The notes under the pieces were generated by a model. That model saw only the letters and a program-made list of their open reading frames with translations, was not told the DNA's origin and made no database searches. This document shows, piece by piece, positions 24,180 through 37,106 of a stretch of DNA of 64,000 nucleotides. The stretch covers positions 20,953,001 to 21,017,000 of the forward strand of contig JALGPY010000003.1 in assembly GCA_023055425.1 (NCBI GenBank), given 5' to 3'. Origin of the DNA: Linanthus parryae (Eukaryota > Streptophyta > Magnoliopsida > Ericales > Polemoniaceae). Each line of letters begins with the position of its first letter. The stretch's first letter is position 1. The position numbers were made by a program, and so were the translations under genes.

Positions 24180-24451
24180 TCCCTTGCTGTTCATGCATGA
24201 GCTTGAAATCATTGATCCTTTTTTTTGCTTCCTTCCAAAATCTAACTTTTGATTTCCCTTCATTCCCGAGAATCCCTTATCATTTCCACCACCACTCACC
24301 ACCAATCATCCATCTGCATCTTCTTTTCTCCGCCTGTCTAGCCCAGCTCTTTCACTTTCACCTTCTTCTTTACGGCGCCTTCGCCACTTGGCGCCTAGAC
24401 TCCTCAACTCCTTTCCTTCATTGCCTCCTAACCCTCTAACCTCTCTTGCTA

Positions 24452-26552
24452 ATGGCCTACCGTTGGAACTCTCAATCAATCTCACCTCCTAGCTCTTCTA
24501 ACGATTCTGCCATAGAACAACTTGATCAGAGAAGTGTCATGTTGGATTTAGATCCTAATATGGTGAACATCTACACAGCTCTGTGGAAGAATTGTTTGAT
24601 TGAAAGATTTATCTCAAACTCTAAGGAGTCAGTTCCTTCTTCGGCAGCTATCCAACAAGTTGTTGATGAAGTTTGGAAGAAGAGAGATAAGATATGGGTT
24701 GAGAAGAAAGGTTCATGCTTCCTCTTCCACTGCTTCAACAATGAAGAGAAGACTCATCTACTTGATTTCGGTGTAATCGGCTTGCATGGCAAAACACTAG
24801 TGCTTAGAGAAGGCCACCCAACTTTGCTGTCTCAGAACCAGACTTCCTTACAATGGATGTATAGTTTAGAATGTCGTGTATTCCTATGGAGGGTTTCTAT
24901 CACGACCTTGCTAAAAATATTGTAAAGGTTGCAGGGAAAGTCTTGCATGTTGATTGGGGTATTAAACGATTTGCTAATATGGAAGAATTCAGAGTAAAGG
25001 TACGGGTTAACATCAACGAAACCTTGATGCCTGGTGCTTATATCAAACGCATCGATCCAGGTCATCCTCCCATATGGATTTTCTTTAGATATGAGAATGT
25101 TTTCAAGGTCTGCTTTAAATGTGGGCTTGTGGGTCACTCCAATCGGACATGCAGGAAAATTTGGTTGAAGTTCGTCAAATTCTTGAAGATCGCTATCGAA
25201 GTTCACCATTCCATGACTCTCTGCACTTCCATATCGCCGCTGAAAAACCTCTTTTCACGGAGAAATTGAAAGCTTCCCGGGCGGTGGGAATCTCTCAGAC
25301 CACGGCAGTGGATCTCACACGCGCTCCAGATGAATCGGGTGAAGAAGACGTAACCCGACTGGGTAAAGAAAATTTTGTCATTTCTTTCGCGGACAGGTCA
25401 TCTTCAGACAGGTATTTTACACTCGGGTCGTCGCTTGATGGCTGGGAGCATGATGCCTGGCCTCCTGGGCCTTTCAACCCTCACACAAGAGGAATGTTTG
25501 GGCCGGGCGCTGGCCCATTTCCTTCGGGTCAACTTTACAGCCCAAATTCGTTCTCATCCCCGGACCCAACTCTCTCACTCCAAGCCTATGACCCGCTTAA
25601 TCAACCTACGATCCTACTGCTTCAACAACCCGACCCAATACCCCCTATCTGTAAGTCTATACCCTATTCATATCTCTCTTGTCTCTTACCCTCCGTACCC
25701 GTTACTTTTGGTGCTTCGATACGCTCACAATTCCCCCCAACCGACCCCCGAACAGTCTTGGATTCGCAACCAAACTCTTCGGTTCACGACACAATTCATG
25801 AACTCTCATTCATTACTCCATTATCATTAACTGCTTTCGAGCAGCGTGAACAATCACTTCTAAAAAATTTGAACTCCTCACCTTCTGATATTTCCCTCTC
25901 CTGCAACGAAACGATGGGTTCTCTCTCCGGCGACCGCTCGCCATTCTCTGCGGTTCGCAACCCTGAGTTTTTTGAAGAAGATGAGGATCTCTCACGTTTC
26001 ATCCAAAACTTGCCGCCCATCAATACTTCTTCTCCTCCGATGGAAATCTCAACCCCTCTACTTCCTTCGCCTGTCTCAGCTCCATCTGGTTTAGTTCTCA
26101 TGCTAGTTCCTGTTGAACCCATTGAAGCACAACCCCTTCAAGTTATTAAGCCGCCGACTTTTATTCTCAAAGCTCCCGAGTTTGTTGAGGAAGACAGTGA
26201 ACCCTATGCTTTGCCAAGGGAGAAACAATCGCCGACGGCTCTACCTTCTCGGGAAACGGTGACCCCTGTGTTGGCTATTGAAGAAAGTCGTGAAGTTGTA
26301 AAGATTACCGATGATAAGAAAGCTCCAAGAAAACAACCACCTAAAAAGATGACACTTATTGATGTTGCCCCATCAGATGATGCAGAGAAGGAGCAAAAAG
26401 GTAATAAAAAATTAAAGTGTTATCCTTTCTTCTTTTCCTGCTCCGCTCCGCCATGGTTAAGAACTGTTTCTTTTTCTTCAAACTGTTTGTTTCCTTCTAT
26501 TTCTAATGAAGTTTTGATGGTTAACCTTTATCAAGCATCATCTTCTCCATGA
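24452..26552 (+). pseudogene. LINE ORF1: DUF4283-like RNA-binding protein with zinc knuckle
   Basis: The frame starts at MAYRWNSQS and resembles the DUF4283 region of plant LINE ORF1 proteins. A CCHC zinc knuckle (CFKCGLVGHSNRTC, spacing C-2-C-4-H-4-C) lies at 25111-25152, followed by a long Pro/Ser-rich tail up to 26552. Two frame changes, near 24850-24880 and near 25160, split the gene into three pieces. The product of an intact copy would bind LINE RNA in the ribonucleoprotein particle. Confidence 0.75.
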
Positions 26553-29500
26553 GTATTTTAGCCTGGAATTGCAGAGGTCTAGGTCAATCCTCTGCAATTC
26601 AAGAGGCTTTTAATTTGACTAAAAAGCTTAAGCCCTCCCTTTTTTTTCTTAAGTGAAACTAAAGAATTTGTTGCTTGGATTAATAATAAGTTTAGGAATT
26701 TAGGTTTTGCTTCTTCATTTGGTGTTGACTCGGTGGGTTTGTCTGGTGGTCTTTGGGTTGCTTGGGATAATACTTTCTCTCTTCACATCTTGTTTTCTAA
26801 TTCAAATTTTAGTCTCTGCTCAATTGTTGATTTTAATAACCGTTCGTGGTTTTTAGGTATTGTTTATGGTCATTCTAATTTTTTCGAGAGGGGTCCTGTT
26901 GGAATCTTATTCAATCTCTTATTCCGCCCAATCAACCTGTTGTGCTTATTGGTGATTTTAACCAAGTTCTAAACCCTTGTGATAAAATTGGACCTAATGC
27001 TGACTCCCTTCCAGGAGAAAATGTCTTTCGATTTTTCATTGATAGTTGTTTCTTAGTTGAATTGCCTAACTTTGGACCTTGGTTAACATGGACTAATAAT
27101 AGATTTTATGTTTCTCCTACTTTTGAAAAGCTTGATCGGGCTTGGTGCAATTCTCTTTGGCTTGACATGTTTCCCACGTCCATTTTACATAATTTAGGTA
27201 TTTCTGTTTCTAACCATGCCCCCAATTAACACTTTACTAAATAATCAATACTTTTTCCTTAATAATGTTTCACGCTTAGAGGCTTGGTGGCTTAGGACGA
27301 CTGGCGTCTTTGATTCAATCAAATTTGTTTGGAACCTACCTTTAATTGGCTCTCTCTTGTTTAGAGTTGTCAAATATTTACATATTACGCTAAAAACTCT
27401 TGTTTATTGGCACAAAAAATTGAACTCGCTCACTAATCAGATTTCTAATTGTAAACATGAGCTTTATTTTATACAAAACCATTTTAATAACCCTTCAGCT
27501 TTAGATCGCTTCAAAACCCTCCAATATCATCTTTTTAACCTCCTTAATGACTATGAAACCTACTGGGCTCAAAGAGCTAGATGTAAATGGCTTAGGGAAG
27601 GAGATGGAAATACTAATTTTTTTCATAACTATGCTAGAATTAAAAAGGTTAGAAATAGAAATTATAGTCTTAGAACTGATAATGGTTCTTTAGTTACAGA
27701 TCATAATGATATTACTGCCATATTTGTGCAACATTTTCAAAATATTTACTCCTTTCCGTCTCCCTCCTATACTAACTTAGAATATGTATACGGTCAAGAC
27801 TGTACTTTTGACTTACTGTTCAACATTAACACTTTTCTGAATTTGGAACAGCAAAATTATCTTTCTTCTCCTTTCACTGCTGAAGAAATTAAAGCAGTCG
27901 TATTCAGTAGGGAGATCTAATGGATTTCAACCTATATTCTCTCAAAAATGTTGGCCTGTTATTTCTACTAAAATCATCACTGCTGTTTTATCCTTTCTTA
28001 ACTCTAGTTATATGCTCTCAGAACTTAATAATACAAATATTGTCCTTACTCCAAAAGTTAAAGATCCTTCCCCAGTTAATGATTACCGTCCTATTAGTCT
28101 TTGTAATGTTTTATACAGAATTATCTCCAAGGTTTTAGCGAACCGTATCAAAGTGGTTTTACCCTTTTTAATATCATATAATCAAAACGGGTTTGTTCCG
28201 AACCGTAGTATTCAGCACAATATTCTTCTCACACAAGATATCTTACATAATATTTCTAAATTCTCTGACCCTACTTTACCAAAATTTGCTGCCCTAAAAT
28301 TAGACCTTTCAAAGTCTTTTGATAGACTTAGGTGGGTCTTAATCGAAGCCACACTTCACCAATTTCACTTTCTTCCCTTCTTTACTCGTGTTATTATGCA
28401 ATGTCTCACAACAGTCTCTTATTCTATTATTATTAATGGCTCTCCGTCGCAAAACTTTAAACCTTACCCTGGTCTGAAACAAGGAGACGCCTTATCACCT
28501 TTTATTTTCATTCTTTGTGCAAAAGCGTTATCAAAATCTATTGCGTTTGTTTTTAATTCAGGACTCATGCATGGTGCCCCTTCAGCTCGTAATGGCGCTT
28601 CTATTTCTCATTTACATTTTGCGGATGATAGTATTCTATTCTTTAAAGTCACCCTTAATGTTGGTAATGTCATTCTAAATATTCTTAATAGGTTTGCTAA
28701 TCAGTCAGGACAAGTTATTAATTTTTCCAAGTCTTGCGTCATTTTTTTCTCCTAACTGTAACCATGATGATATTAACAACTTAATTTATACCCTTAATGT
28801 TATATGTATTTCCCATATAGATAACTACTTAGGTTTTTTATTCGATTCTACTTTTAGTCTTTCCAAAAATAGAAATGAATCCCTTCTTATTGATAAGGTT
28901 AGAAATAAATGTGCCTCTTGGAAGGGTTTGTTACTTAATAAATTTGGTCGTGCTACCTTAATCAAGGCTATTTTGACTAGCTTTTTAGTATACCCTCTAT
29001 CGGTTATGTCCATTTCTTCAAAAACATCTAAAACTCTTACCTCTATTTTCAATAACTTCATTTAGACATGTGACCCCTCCAAAAAGACCCTTCACTGTAC
29101 CTCTTGGAATAATCTTTGTCTCAGGGTTAATAAGGGGGGCTTAGGTTTTAAAAATATTAAAACTTTTAATAATTCTCTTTTATGTAAAAATGCTTGGAAT
29201 CTTCTGTCAAATCAGCACTCATTGGCTTCAAAAAATTTGCTTTCTAAATATTGTAAAAGAAATTATTTTTGGTTGCACAATGCTCCTCCGAATGCATCTC
29301 CGACATGTAAGGAAATAATCAAAGGTAAGAACCTCTTGAAAGGGTGCCTCCTTTGGAAGCTTGCAGATGGCAATCGTATTTCTGTAAATAAGCACCCTTG
29401 GATTCATGATGTTCCGGGTGATTCTATCAGACAGTATCTGCATGGTAAATGCAATATTTAATGGGTCAAAGATCTTACGACACAATGTGATGGGGGAGGG

Positions 29501-30028
29501 GTTGCTTGGAACTATACTCTTATAGTCAACACTTTCCCTCCTTGGCTTGTTAGTCTCATTCTTAGTACTCCTTTAAACTCATCTTCTGATGATCCTAGCT
29601 GGGTTCTAACTGCTAATCAAGCCTTCACTGTGAAATCTCTCTACAACAATTTACACTCCCCTCTGCCTAGTCCCAATTTAAGTCTAAATTTCTTATCCTT
29701 CAATCCCAGTTCTCTTAACCTTAATTGGAAGCATCTTTGGAAGCCAAAATTGCCTTACAAACTTAAATTTTTTGCTTGGCAATTAGCTCACCAAATTTTA
29801 CCTACAAGGGACTTCCTGAGCTCTAGAGGGATCAATTGCAATTCTAACTGTATTCGTTGCCTTCAAGCAAATGAAATTGTGGACCACCTTTTCTTAAAGT
29901 GTAACTTCTCAAAAATCTTTTTATAAAATTTAACATAAATGTTTTCACTTCAAATATTGTGAAATGGATCAATTTTTGGGTCAAGAGGGCAGGAAATTCT
30001 CATTATGATGATCTCTGTAGGATTACAG
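26549..30028 (+). pseudogene. LINE ORF2: endonuclease, reverse transcriptase, zf-RVT (5' part)
   Basis: The start overlaps the ORF1 end and reads MSILAWNCRGLGQSSAIQEA, the usual beginning of the plant LINE apurinic-type endonuclease. Motif IGDFN lies near 26945. The late endonuclease motif that is normally S-D-H reads S-N-H near 27210. The RT spans 28012-28755 with NDYRPISLCNVLYRIISK, LKQGDALSPF and catalytic FADD at 28618-28629. A zf-RVT-like domain (LWKPKLPYKLKFFAWQLA, HLFLKCNFSK) spans 29630-29926. Frameshifts near 26650, 26910, 27230, 27910 and 28750 and further stops make it inactive. Confidence 0.8.
30024..30028. repeat. Target-site duplication tacag, left copy
   Basis: tacag directly precedes the left LTR and is repeated at 38538-38542 directly after the right LTR. 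It is the 5-bp duplication expected for copia integration. Confidence 0.95.
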
Positions 30029-31459
30029 TGTAGGGTTTTGATTCATGGATCGCGCAAACGGAAGCATAATCAAACAAATAGCCATGCAAAACCCTCCAAG
30101 GATCACAAGTCTAGATGCATAACGATAGTGAAGGTAAGAAATCATAAACACACCTTTGGGTTCTCCTTGATGACTTCAAACGCGAATAGTGTCACGTTCT
30201 CTATAGTTGATCCACGCCTAGAGTTGTTCCTAGATCTCCAATCTCCTTGGTGCTAGCCCGGAATGAGAGGAGGGTGAAGGAATCACGCAAAACGAGACAA
30301 AAAGAAGGGGCTCGGCCCTCTTTTTGGCCGACGGGGTGAGGGGCGGCGGCAAGGGGCGGCGTCGACCCTTGTTGCTTGCTCTCTCTCTCCTTTGTTCTCT
30401 CCCACTCTTGTTATGATCTCCAAAGAGCATAATTTATGAGGAAGGAAGGAAGGAGGGTCCTTTATATAGTCCAACAACTCCTTGTTAACTACCTAAAGGA
30501 CTTATTCTAGTCCTACTAGAATTCAATTTAGTCCCTTCCTTGCAAATTAGTCCCTACTAAGTTTGCAAGGGTTTGCAAAGTGATTCTTCTAATTAATTAA
30601 TCCAATTAATTAATTCCAAATCTAGTACAACTCTATATAGCGTGTGACCCCATAGGTTCTATCTAGTTGGTAGCAACTATTTGCTAATATGGAGCGGTTT
30701 CTAGCAAAACATCCATTCTAGCCAACTAATAGAATAGTCATCTAGACAACCTTGTACAAGTAATTGTCTCATCCCTTTGCCTCCATATCCGGATTGGACA
30801 CGAGACATACAAGTCACAATCGTATATCCAATCCCTAGTTTCTCGATCCATGGAATAGCCTTATTCGTGCAAATAACATCAATATCCCATATATTGATTT
30901 ATTTGAGTCTGTCCAGACATTCTATAAGCACTATCCTTCGAGTGGCCTAGGATATTTGCTCCCGTTATGTGGGAGGGGCAAATCCTCTCTACGTCCACTA
31001 CGATCTCTAAGCTTGCTTCTCATTGCATCCAGTACACGCCTTTATAACTACCCAGTTACAGTGTAGCGTTTAACGCTACCAAGATCACAATGATCCACAA
31101 CTAGAATATCTAGTGACTTCAAGTCTAAGGATGAAAATACCATTGTACCCGAGAAGCACTTGTGACTCAACATAACATGTATGTAGCCTTCTCGGTGATG
31201 GGTCAATCCAGTGCAACATTCTGTAATGCACACCTATGTGTTGGATCGTGATATCTCCATATCAATCCAACCCCATACTAGTCTATAGATGATTGTCCCA
31301 TTTAATCATTATACTTGACTAGGGATATTTAAGATAAACAACACAATTGTAAATCTAAGGACTTCATTATATTAAATATCCAATAAATAATAAATGAATT
31401 TTCTAGCCATATACAAATTCATACTAAACTAGATTGCCTCTAGGGCATCTATTCCAACA
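30029..31459 (-). repeat. 3' LTR of the nested copia element
   Basis: 1431 bp, starting TGTAGGGTTTTG and ending TTCCAACA on the plus strand. The minus-strand TATA box ACTATATAAA lies at 30461-30470. It is almost identical to the copy at 37107-38537. Confidence 0.95.
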
Positions 31460-31473
31460 GTCTCCCACTTGCA
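31460..31473 (-). other. Polypurine tract of the nested copia element
   Basis: On the minus strand the sequence abutting the 3' LTR reads GCAAGTGGGAGAC, a purine-rich plus-strand primer site in the expected place. Confidence 0.7.
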
Positions 31474-34400
31474 CTAGAGCCAATCTGGCGCATCTCGTAT
31501 GCCCATACTCCTAGTGTGCCCTTCATGCTTCCACTGCGTGAGAGGCTTCGTAAGCGGGTCTGACAGATTATCATCTGTAGGAATCTTGCATATCCGAACG
31601 TCTCCTCTATCGATAATATCTCGAATCAGATGAAACTTCCTGAGCACGTGCTTGGACTTCTGGTGCGATCTGGGTTCCTTTGATTGCGCGATCGCCCCAG
31701 TGTTGTCACAGAACAACTCCACTGGATCCGCAATGCTAGGGACCACACCAAGTTCAGAAACAAACTTTCTGATCCAAACAGCCTCCTTTGCTGCGCCATT
31801 TGCAGCAATGTACTCAGCCTCTGTTGTAGAATCAGCTACCGTCTCTTGCTTGGAACTCTTCCAGCTCACCGCTGCTCCATTCAGGCAAAACACATATCCC
31901 GACTGTGATCTAAAGTCATCTCTGTCGGTTTGGAAGCTTGCATCAGTGTAACCCCTTACACGCAACTCTTCCTCACCGCCAAACATCAAGAAAGCATCCT
32001 TAGTTCTTCTCAAGTACTTTAGGATGTTCTTGACAGCAATCCAGTGACTCTCACCCGGATTGGATTGGTATCTGCTTGTCATACTCAAGGCATATGACAC
32101 ATATGGTCTAGTACATAACATGGCGTACATGATAGACCCTATGGCCGAGGCATAGGGAATCCTACTCATGCGTTCCTTCTCAATCTCATTGGAAGGACAA
32201 CCACTCTTCGAAAGAGTGATTCCATGTGATATGGGCAAGAATCCCTTCTTGGAATCTTGCATGTTGAACCGTTTCAACACCTTGTCAATATATGTACTTT
32301 GACTTAGGCCTAGCAACCTCTTAGATCTATCTCTATAGATCTTTATACCGGGTATATAGGCCGCTTCCCCTAAGTCCTTCATTGAGAAACACTTTCCTAG
32401 CCAATCTTTCACAGATTGCAGCATGGGAATGTCGTTTCCAATGAGTAGTATGTCATCCACATACAAGACCAGAAAAGCTACAGAGCTCCCACTAACCTTC
32501 TTGTAGACACAAGACTCATCTTCGTTTCTGATGAAGCCAAACTCTTTGACCACTTCATCAAAACGTCGATTCCAACTCCTAGAAGCTTGCTTCAATCCAT
32601 AAATGGATCGTTGCAGCTTACAGACTTTGTTGGCTTGCTTTGGATCCTCAAAACCCTCCGGCTGTATCATATACACGTCCTCGAGGAGATTCCCATAAAG
32701 GAATGCTGTTTTGACATCCATCTGCCAAATCTCATAGTCGTAGTATGCTGCTATTGCAAGTAGAATTCGGATGGATTTGGTCATAGCGACTGGTGAAAAG
32801 GTTTCATCATAGTCAATACCATGAATCTATCTGAATCCTTTAGCCACCAATCGGCCCTTATAGGTAATCACATTACCATCCATGTCGATCTTCTTCTTGA
32901 AGACCCACTTGCACCCTATGGGCCGCGCCCCATCAGGTGGTTCCACCAAAGTCCATACTTTGTTGGTATACATGGATTCCATCTCGGATCTCGTTACTTC
33001 AAGCCACTTCTGTGAGTCTAGGCCACTCATGGCCTCCTCATAGGTAGTAGGCTCATCATCTATGAGCATCGTGTCACCGGAGTCAGTTACGAGAAGTCCG
33101 TACCTCTCGGGTTCCTGGCGCACTCTACTAGATCTACGAAGCTCTTGTGTTACCTGAACAGGTGGATCCACAACTGCTTGTGATTCCTGTTCATGTTCCA
33201 TAATCGGTTCAGTGATTTGTGGTTCTTGAACTTCTTCAAGTTCTACATTCCTCCCACTTGCTTCTTTAGAGACAAAATCTCTTTCTAGAAACACGCCGGT
33301 CCGAGCAACAAACACTTTGTTCTCGGTTGGATTGTAGAAGTAGTATCCCTTAGTTTCCTTTGGGTACCCCACAAATTTACACTTATCCGATTAGGCCCTA
33401 GCTTGTCTGATTGTAAACGTTTTACATAGACATCGCAGCCCCAAATCCTCATGAACGACAGTGTGGGACGCCTCCCACTCCACATCTCATATGGTGTCTT
33501 CATGACTGATTTAGATGGAACACGATTAATGGTGAAAGCTGCACTTAATAGAGCGTAGCCCCAAAATGATAATGGAAGATCGGTTTGACACATCATAGAC
33601 CGAACCATATCCAATAGGGTTCGGTTCCTCCTCTCGGACACGCCATTCCATTGTGGCGTTCCGGGTGGAGTGAGTTGGGACACGATCCCACACTCTCTAA
33701 GATAGTCGTCAAACTCTTGGCTCAAGTATTCTCCTCCACGATCCGATCGTAGAGCCTTGATACTTTTGCCAAGTTGCTTCTCTACTTCATTCTTGAATTC
33801 TCTGAACACTTCAAAGGATTCGGATTTTGCCCTCATAAGGTACACAAATCCATATCTACTGTAATCATCAGTAAATGTAATGAAGTAGACATAACCACCC
33901 CTGGCAGGCGTGGCAAATGGCCCACACACATCGGTATGTATGAGCGCCAATTGCTCACTTGTCCTCTCACCTTTCTTATTGAAAGGGGACTTTGTCATTT
34001 TACCCAATAAACAAGCCTCGCATGTCTCATATGATTCAAAATCAAATGAGTCTAGTAATCCATCCTTATGGAGTCTAGATACACGTTTCTCATTTATGTG
34101 GCCTAAACGACAATGCCATAAATAAGCAGGATTTAAATCATTTATTTTAATCCGCTTGGTATTAATGTTGTAGACAGGATTGCTTAGATCAAGGACATAA
34201 AGTCCATTAAATAATTGCGCACTAAAATAGTGAATATTATTCAAATAAAAGGAACAACAATTGTTCTTTATTGAAATAATAAAACCTTCCTTGTCCAAAT
34301 AAGAAATAGAAATAATGTTTCTGCTCATAGCAGGCACAAAATAGCAATTATTTAACTCTAAAACTAATCCTGAAGGCAGAGATAGCTCGCACACGCCTAT

Positions 34401-35423
34401 GGCCAACGCAGCAACCTTTGCTCCATTCCCAACGCACAGATCTACCTCCCCTCTAGCCAATCTTTTACTTATCTTTAGATCCTGCATATTTCGACAAATA
34501 TGAGATCCACATCCAGTATCTAATACCCATGATGTAGAGACAGTTAAATTGACATCTACAACAAAAATACCTGGTGGTGGTGGAATCACTATTCCAAGCC
34601 TCTTGTCCTCCAGATATTTTGGGCAGTTCCTCCTCCAGTGTCCAGGCTGACTGCAGTAGTGACACTCACCCTTAGTCACGACCTTGGCAACGCCACCAAC
34701 AGGCTTAAGGGCTTGTTCCTTGGTCTTGGCAACTGACTTGCCTTTACCCTTGGAGGAAGAGGCAAACCTTTTGCCCTTTCCTTTATGCACCATCATAATG
34801 GCCTTGCCCTTACCCTTGTTGATGCTCTGTTCAGCCGTCCTCAACATGTTGAGAAAATCTGGCAGTGGTTTAACGATCTCGTTCATGTTATAGTTCATAA
34901 TGAACTATCCATAACTCTCGGGCAACGATTGCAACACGAGATCGGTTGCCAACTCTTGGCCGACCGGGAACCCAAGCCGGGCGAGATTCTCCAAGTACCC
35001 GATCATTCGGAGTACATGGGGTCCCACCGGGTTCCCTTCTGCCAGATGACATTTGAACAGTGCCTTTGAGACCTCATACCTCTCTACCCTCGCCTGCTCT
35101 TGGAAGAGATGCTTTAGATGTTCGATCATATCGACAGCATTCATGTTCTCATGTTGCTTCTGAAGCTCAGAGGTCATGGTGCAAAGCATTAGGCAGGCCG
35201 CATCATTAGCGTCATCAACACGCTTTTGATACGCCTTTAAGGCAATAGGTGTCTGGTTCTCTGGACCTTCTGGAACATGCTCCTCTATTGCGTACAGTTT
35301 CTTCTCTTGCTTGAGAACAATTCTCAAGTTTTTGTACCAATCAAGAAAGTTGGTTCCAGAGAGCTTGTCCTTCTCAAGGACAGATCGTAGGGAATGTTGT
35401 GAACTCGATGAGTTGTTTGCCAT
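31474..35423 (-). pseudogene. Copia gag-pol polyprotein with two stops and one frameshift
   Basis: It starts MANNSSSSQHSLRSVLEKDK at 35423 (gag). A CCHC knuckle CHYCSQPGHWRRNC is followed by protease motif DTGCGSH, GAG-pre-integrase LWHCRLGHIN, integrase (TDVCGPF, DDYSRYGF, RSDRGGEY, NGVSERRNRTLLD), RT with catalytic YVDDILLIG, and RNase H with FCDNTGAIA, ending at 31474. Breaks: TAG at 34907-34905 in late gag, a one-base loss near 33390 between integrase and RT, and TAG at 32829-32827 at the start of RT. Both stops sit where the family has Gln. The product would be processed into the proteins of the virus-like particle. Confidence 0.9.
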
Positions 35424-37090
35424 TTGGAATTCTACAAAAGGAAAATACGCAAGTTTTAGTATTTGTGAATTTTTTACTATATTTAATAATGGCTAGTTTA
35501 TTAAATATAGCTCCCACTATTTTTCTACGGATAAATAACCCTCAAGATATTAATGCGGAAAATATCCTTATATTTTCTAGTGGGCCAAGATCCATCTTTT
35601 CATCTCCTTATGAGCTTTCTTTGGCAAGTCACCCATAATTTGACTATTTTTAGGTAGGAACAATTCCAATTGCATCCCATATGCAACTCTTGGTTCAATC
35701 GGGCAAATAACTCCTTATTTATCCATCCATATGGATAATCCCAATTGATTGCCTCTAGGTTTCTTAATCAAATTAATAGCCCAGTTGTGTTCAACCTCTT
35801 ACCTAAACAATTGCACATTGTTACGTGCCATCGCATTCCATCATTATGAACCAAGTCGCCATGCTTTGGCACGCACGAACTTGATAAATAATGATGATAA
35901 TGAGTGTTTAAATAACGAGAAGGCAAGAACACAATATTGAATTTTTGAGGGATTTTCAATTCAATTTTAATTATTTTGTTGATCAATATCAACTAATCTA
36001 TCTATTTGAGTTTGGGCACAACTCCAAATAATAGATCCGGGTTGTCTAATTATCTTATTATCCTAATTGCATGCATCATCCATACACCAACCACACAAAT
36101 AATAAGACAATAAATAAACAACCACAAAACAGAAATTAAACGTGATGTGGATATGGCCTTTTCTAGACTAAGATAATTCCAAGCCAATGGAATTATCTAT
36201 GAACCCTAAGCAAACACATCTCCATGCTTCTTGATCTTTTGGTCCATCCTTCATAGTCATGTGGTATGCACCATGCTCCATGCTCCATCTTTTGTGGCTC
36301 CTTTGGCTTTGGGCTTCTTTTTCTCCAATCTTGGCTAACAATCTACTTTATCTAGCACTAGCTAATATCTATACTAAATAAAATAAATCTCACAAGTTGA
36401 GGAAAAAAAATGGCACGCAGGCCATAAAACCCTAATTAATTATTACAATTAATTGATCAGCTCGCAGGCCGTAAAACCAAACCACAAAATTAAACATCCA
36501 CATCAAACCACATCCTAAGGCCATATCCAATCACCATGAGATTTGCACATAAACAGTTAAAATCCAATTTTAACGCGCTTGGTCAATTTTAATTGATTTT
36601 AGGATTTCTAGGGTTAAAACGGTCCATGGGCCCAACAATCCAATTGCCCGGGCCCAACAAAGTGAACCATAAGGCCCTAGGGACGGCCCGGCCCGAAACC
36701 CGCAAGCTAGGCCCGCGGGTTAGGGCCGCCCGGCCCCTTAGGGCGGCCAAGCTTGGGCGGCAAGCAAGGGGGCGGTCCCCTAGGGGGCCGAACCTCCTCA
36801 TGGAGGTTGTTTCCAAAACAACCTCCTTGCTTGGAGCCCAAGTTTGGTTGTTTCCTTGTTTTGGGAGAACTCGTTCTTCCCCAAGGATGCCCAAACCCTA
36901 GATCTAAGATCCTAAAATTTCTCAAACTCACCAATTCATGCATCCAATGCAAAAATTGGGTCTTGTTATGATTAATTGTTGACAAATTGCATCCCATGCT
37001 TTATTTGTCTTGTTTTAAGCGATAAACAACAAATTAAGGTGTAAAACAATAAGAATGTAACACATAAACTACGTTTATGCTCTATGACCT
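35424..37090 (-). other. Untranslated leader of the nested copia element
   Basis: About 1.67 kb separate the primer binding site from gag. No conserved frame is seen. A GC-rich block lies at 36650-36800 with a GGCCC-rich composition unlike the rest. This long leader is the probable RNA packaging region by position only. Confidence 0.55.
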
Positions 37091-37105
37091 GTGGCTCTGA
37101 TACCA
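37091..37105 (-). other. Primer binding site, tRNA-iMet type (nested copia)
   Basis: On the minus strand it reads TGGTATCAGAGCCAC, one base from the 5' LTR border at 37107. Confidence 0.9.
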
Positions 37106-37106
37106 C

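Larger units (their letters stand above)
24180..30028 (+). mobile_element. L1-type LINE, 5' portion (interrupted by a copia element)
   Basis: A plus-strand non-LTR element with ORF1 (about 24452-26552) and ORF2 (from 26549). ORF2 shows endonuclease, reverse transcriptase and a C-terminal zinc-binding RT domain. It is cut at 30028 by the copia element and resumes at 38543. Several frameshifts show that it is inactive. Confidence 0.85.
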
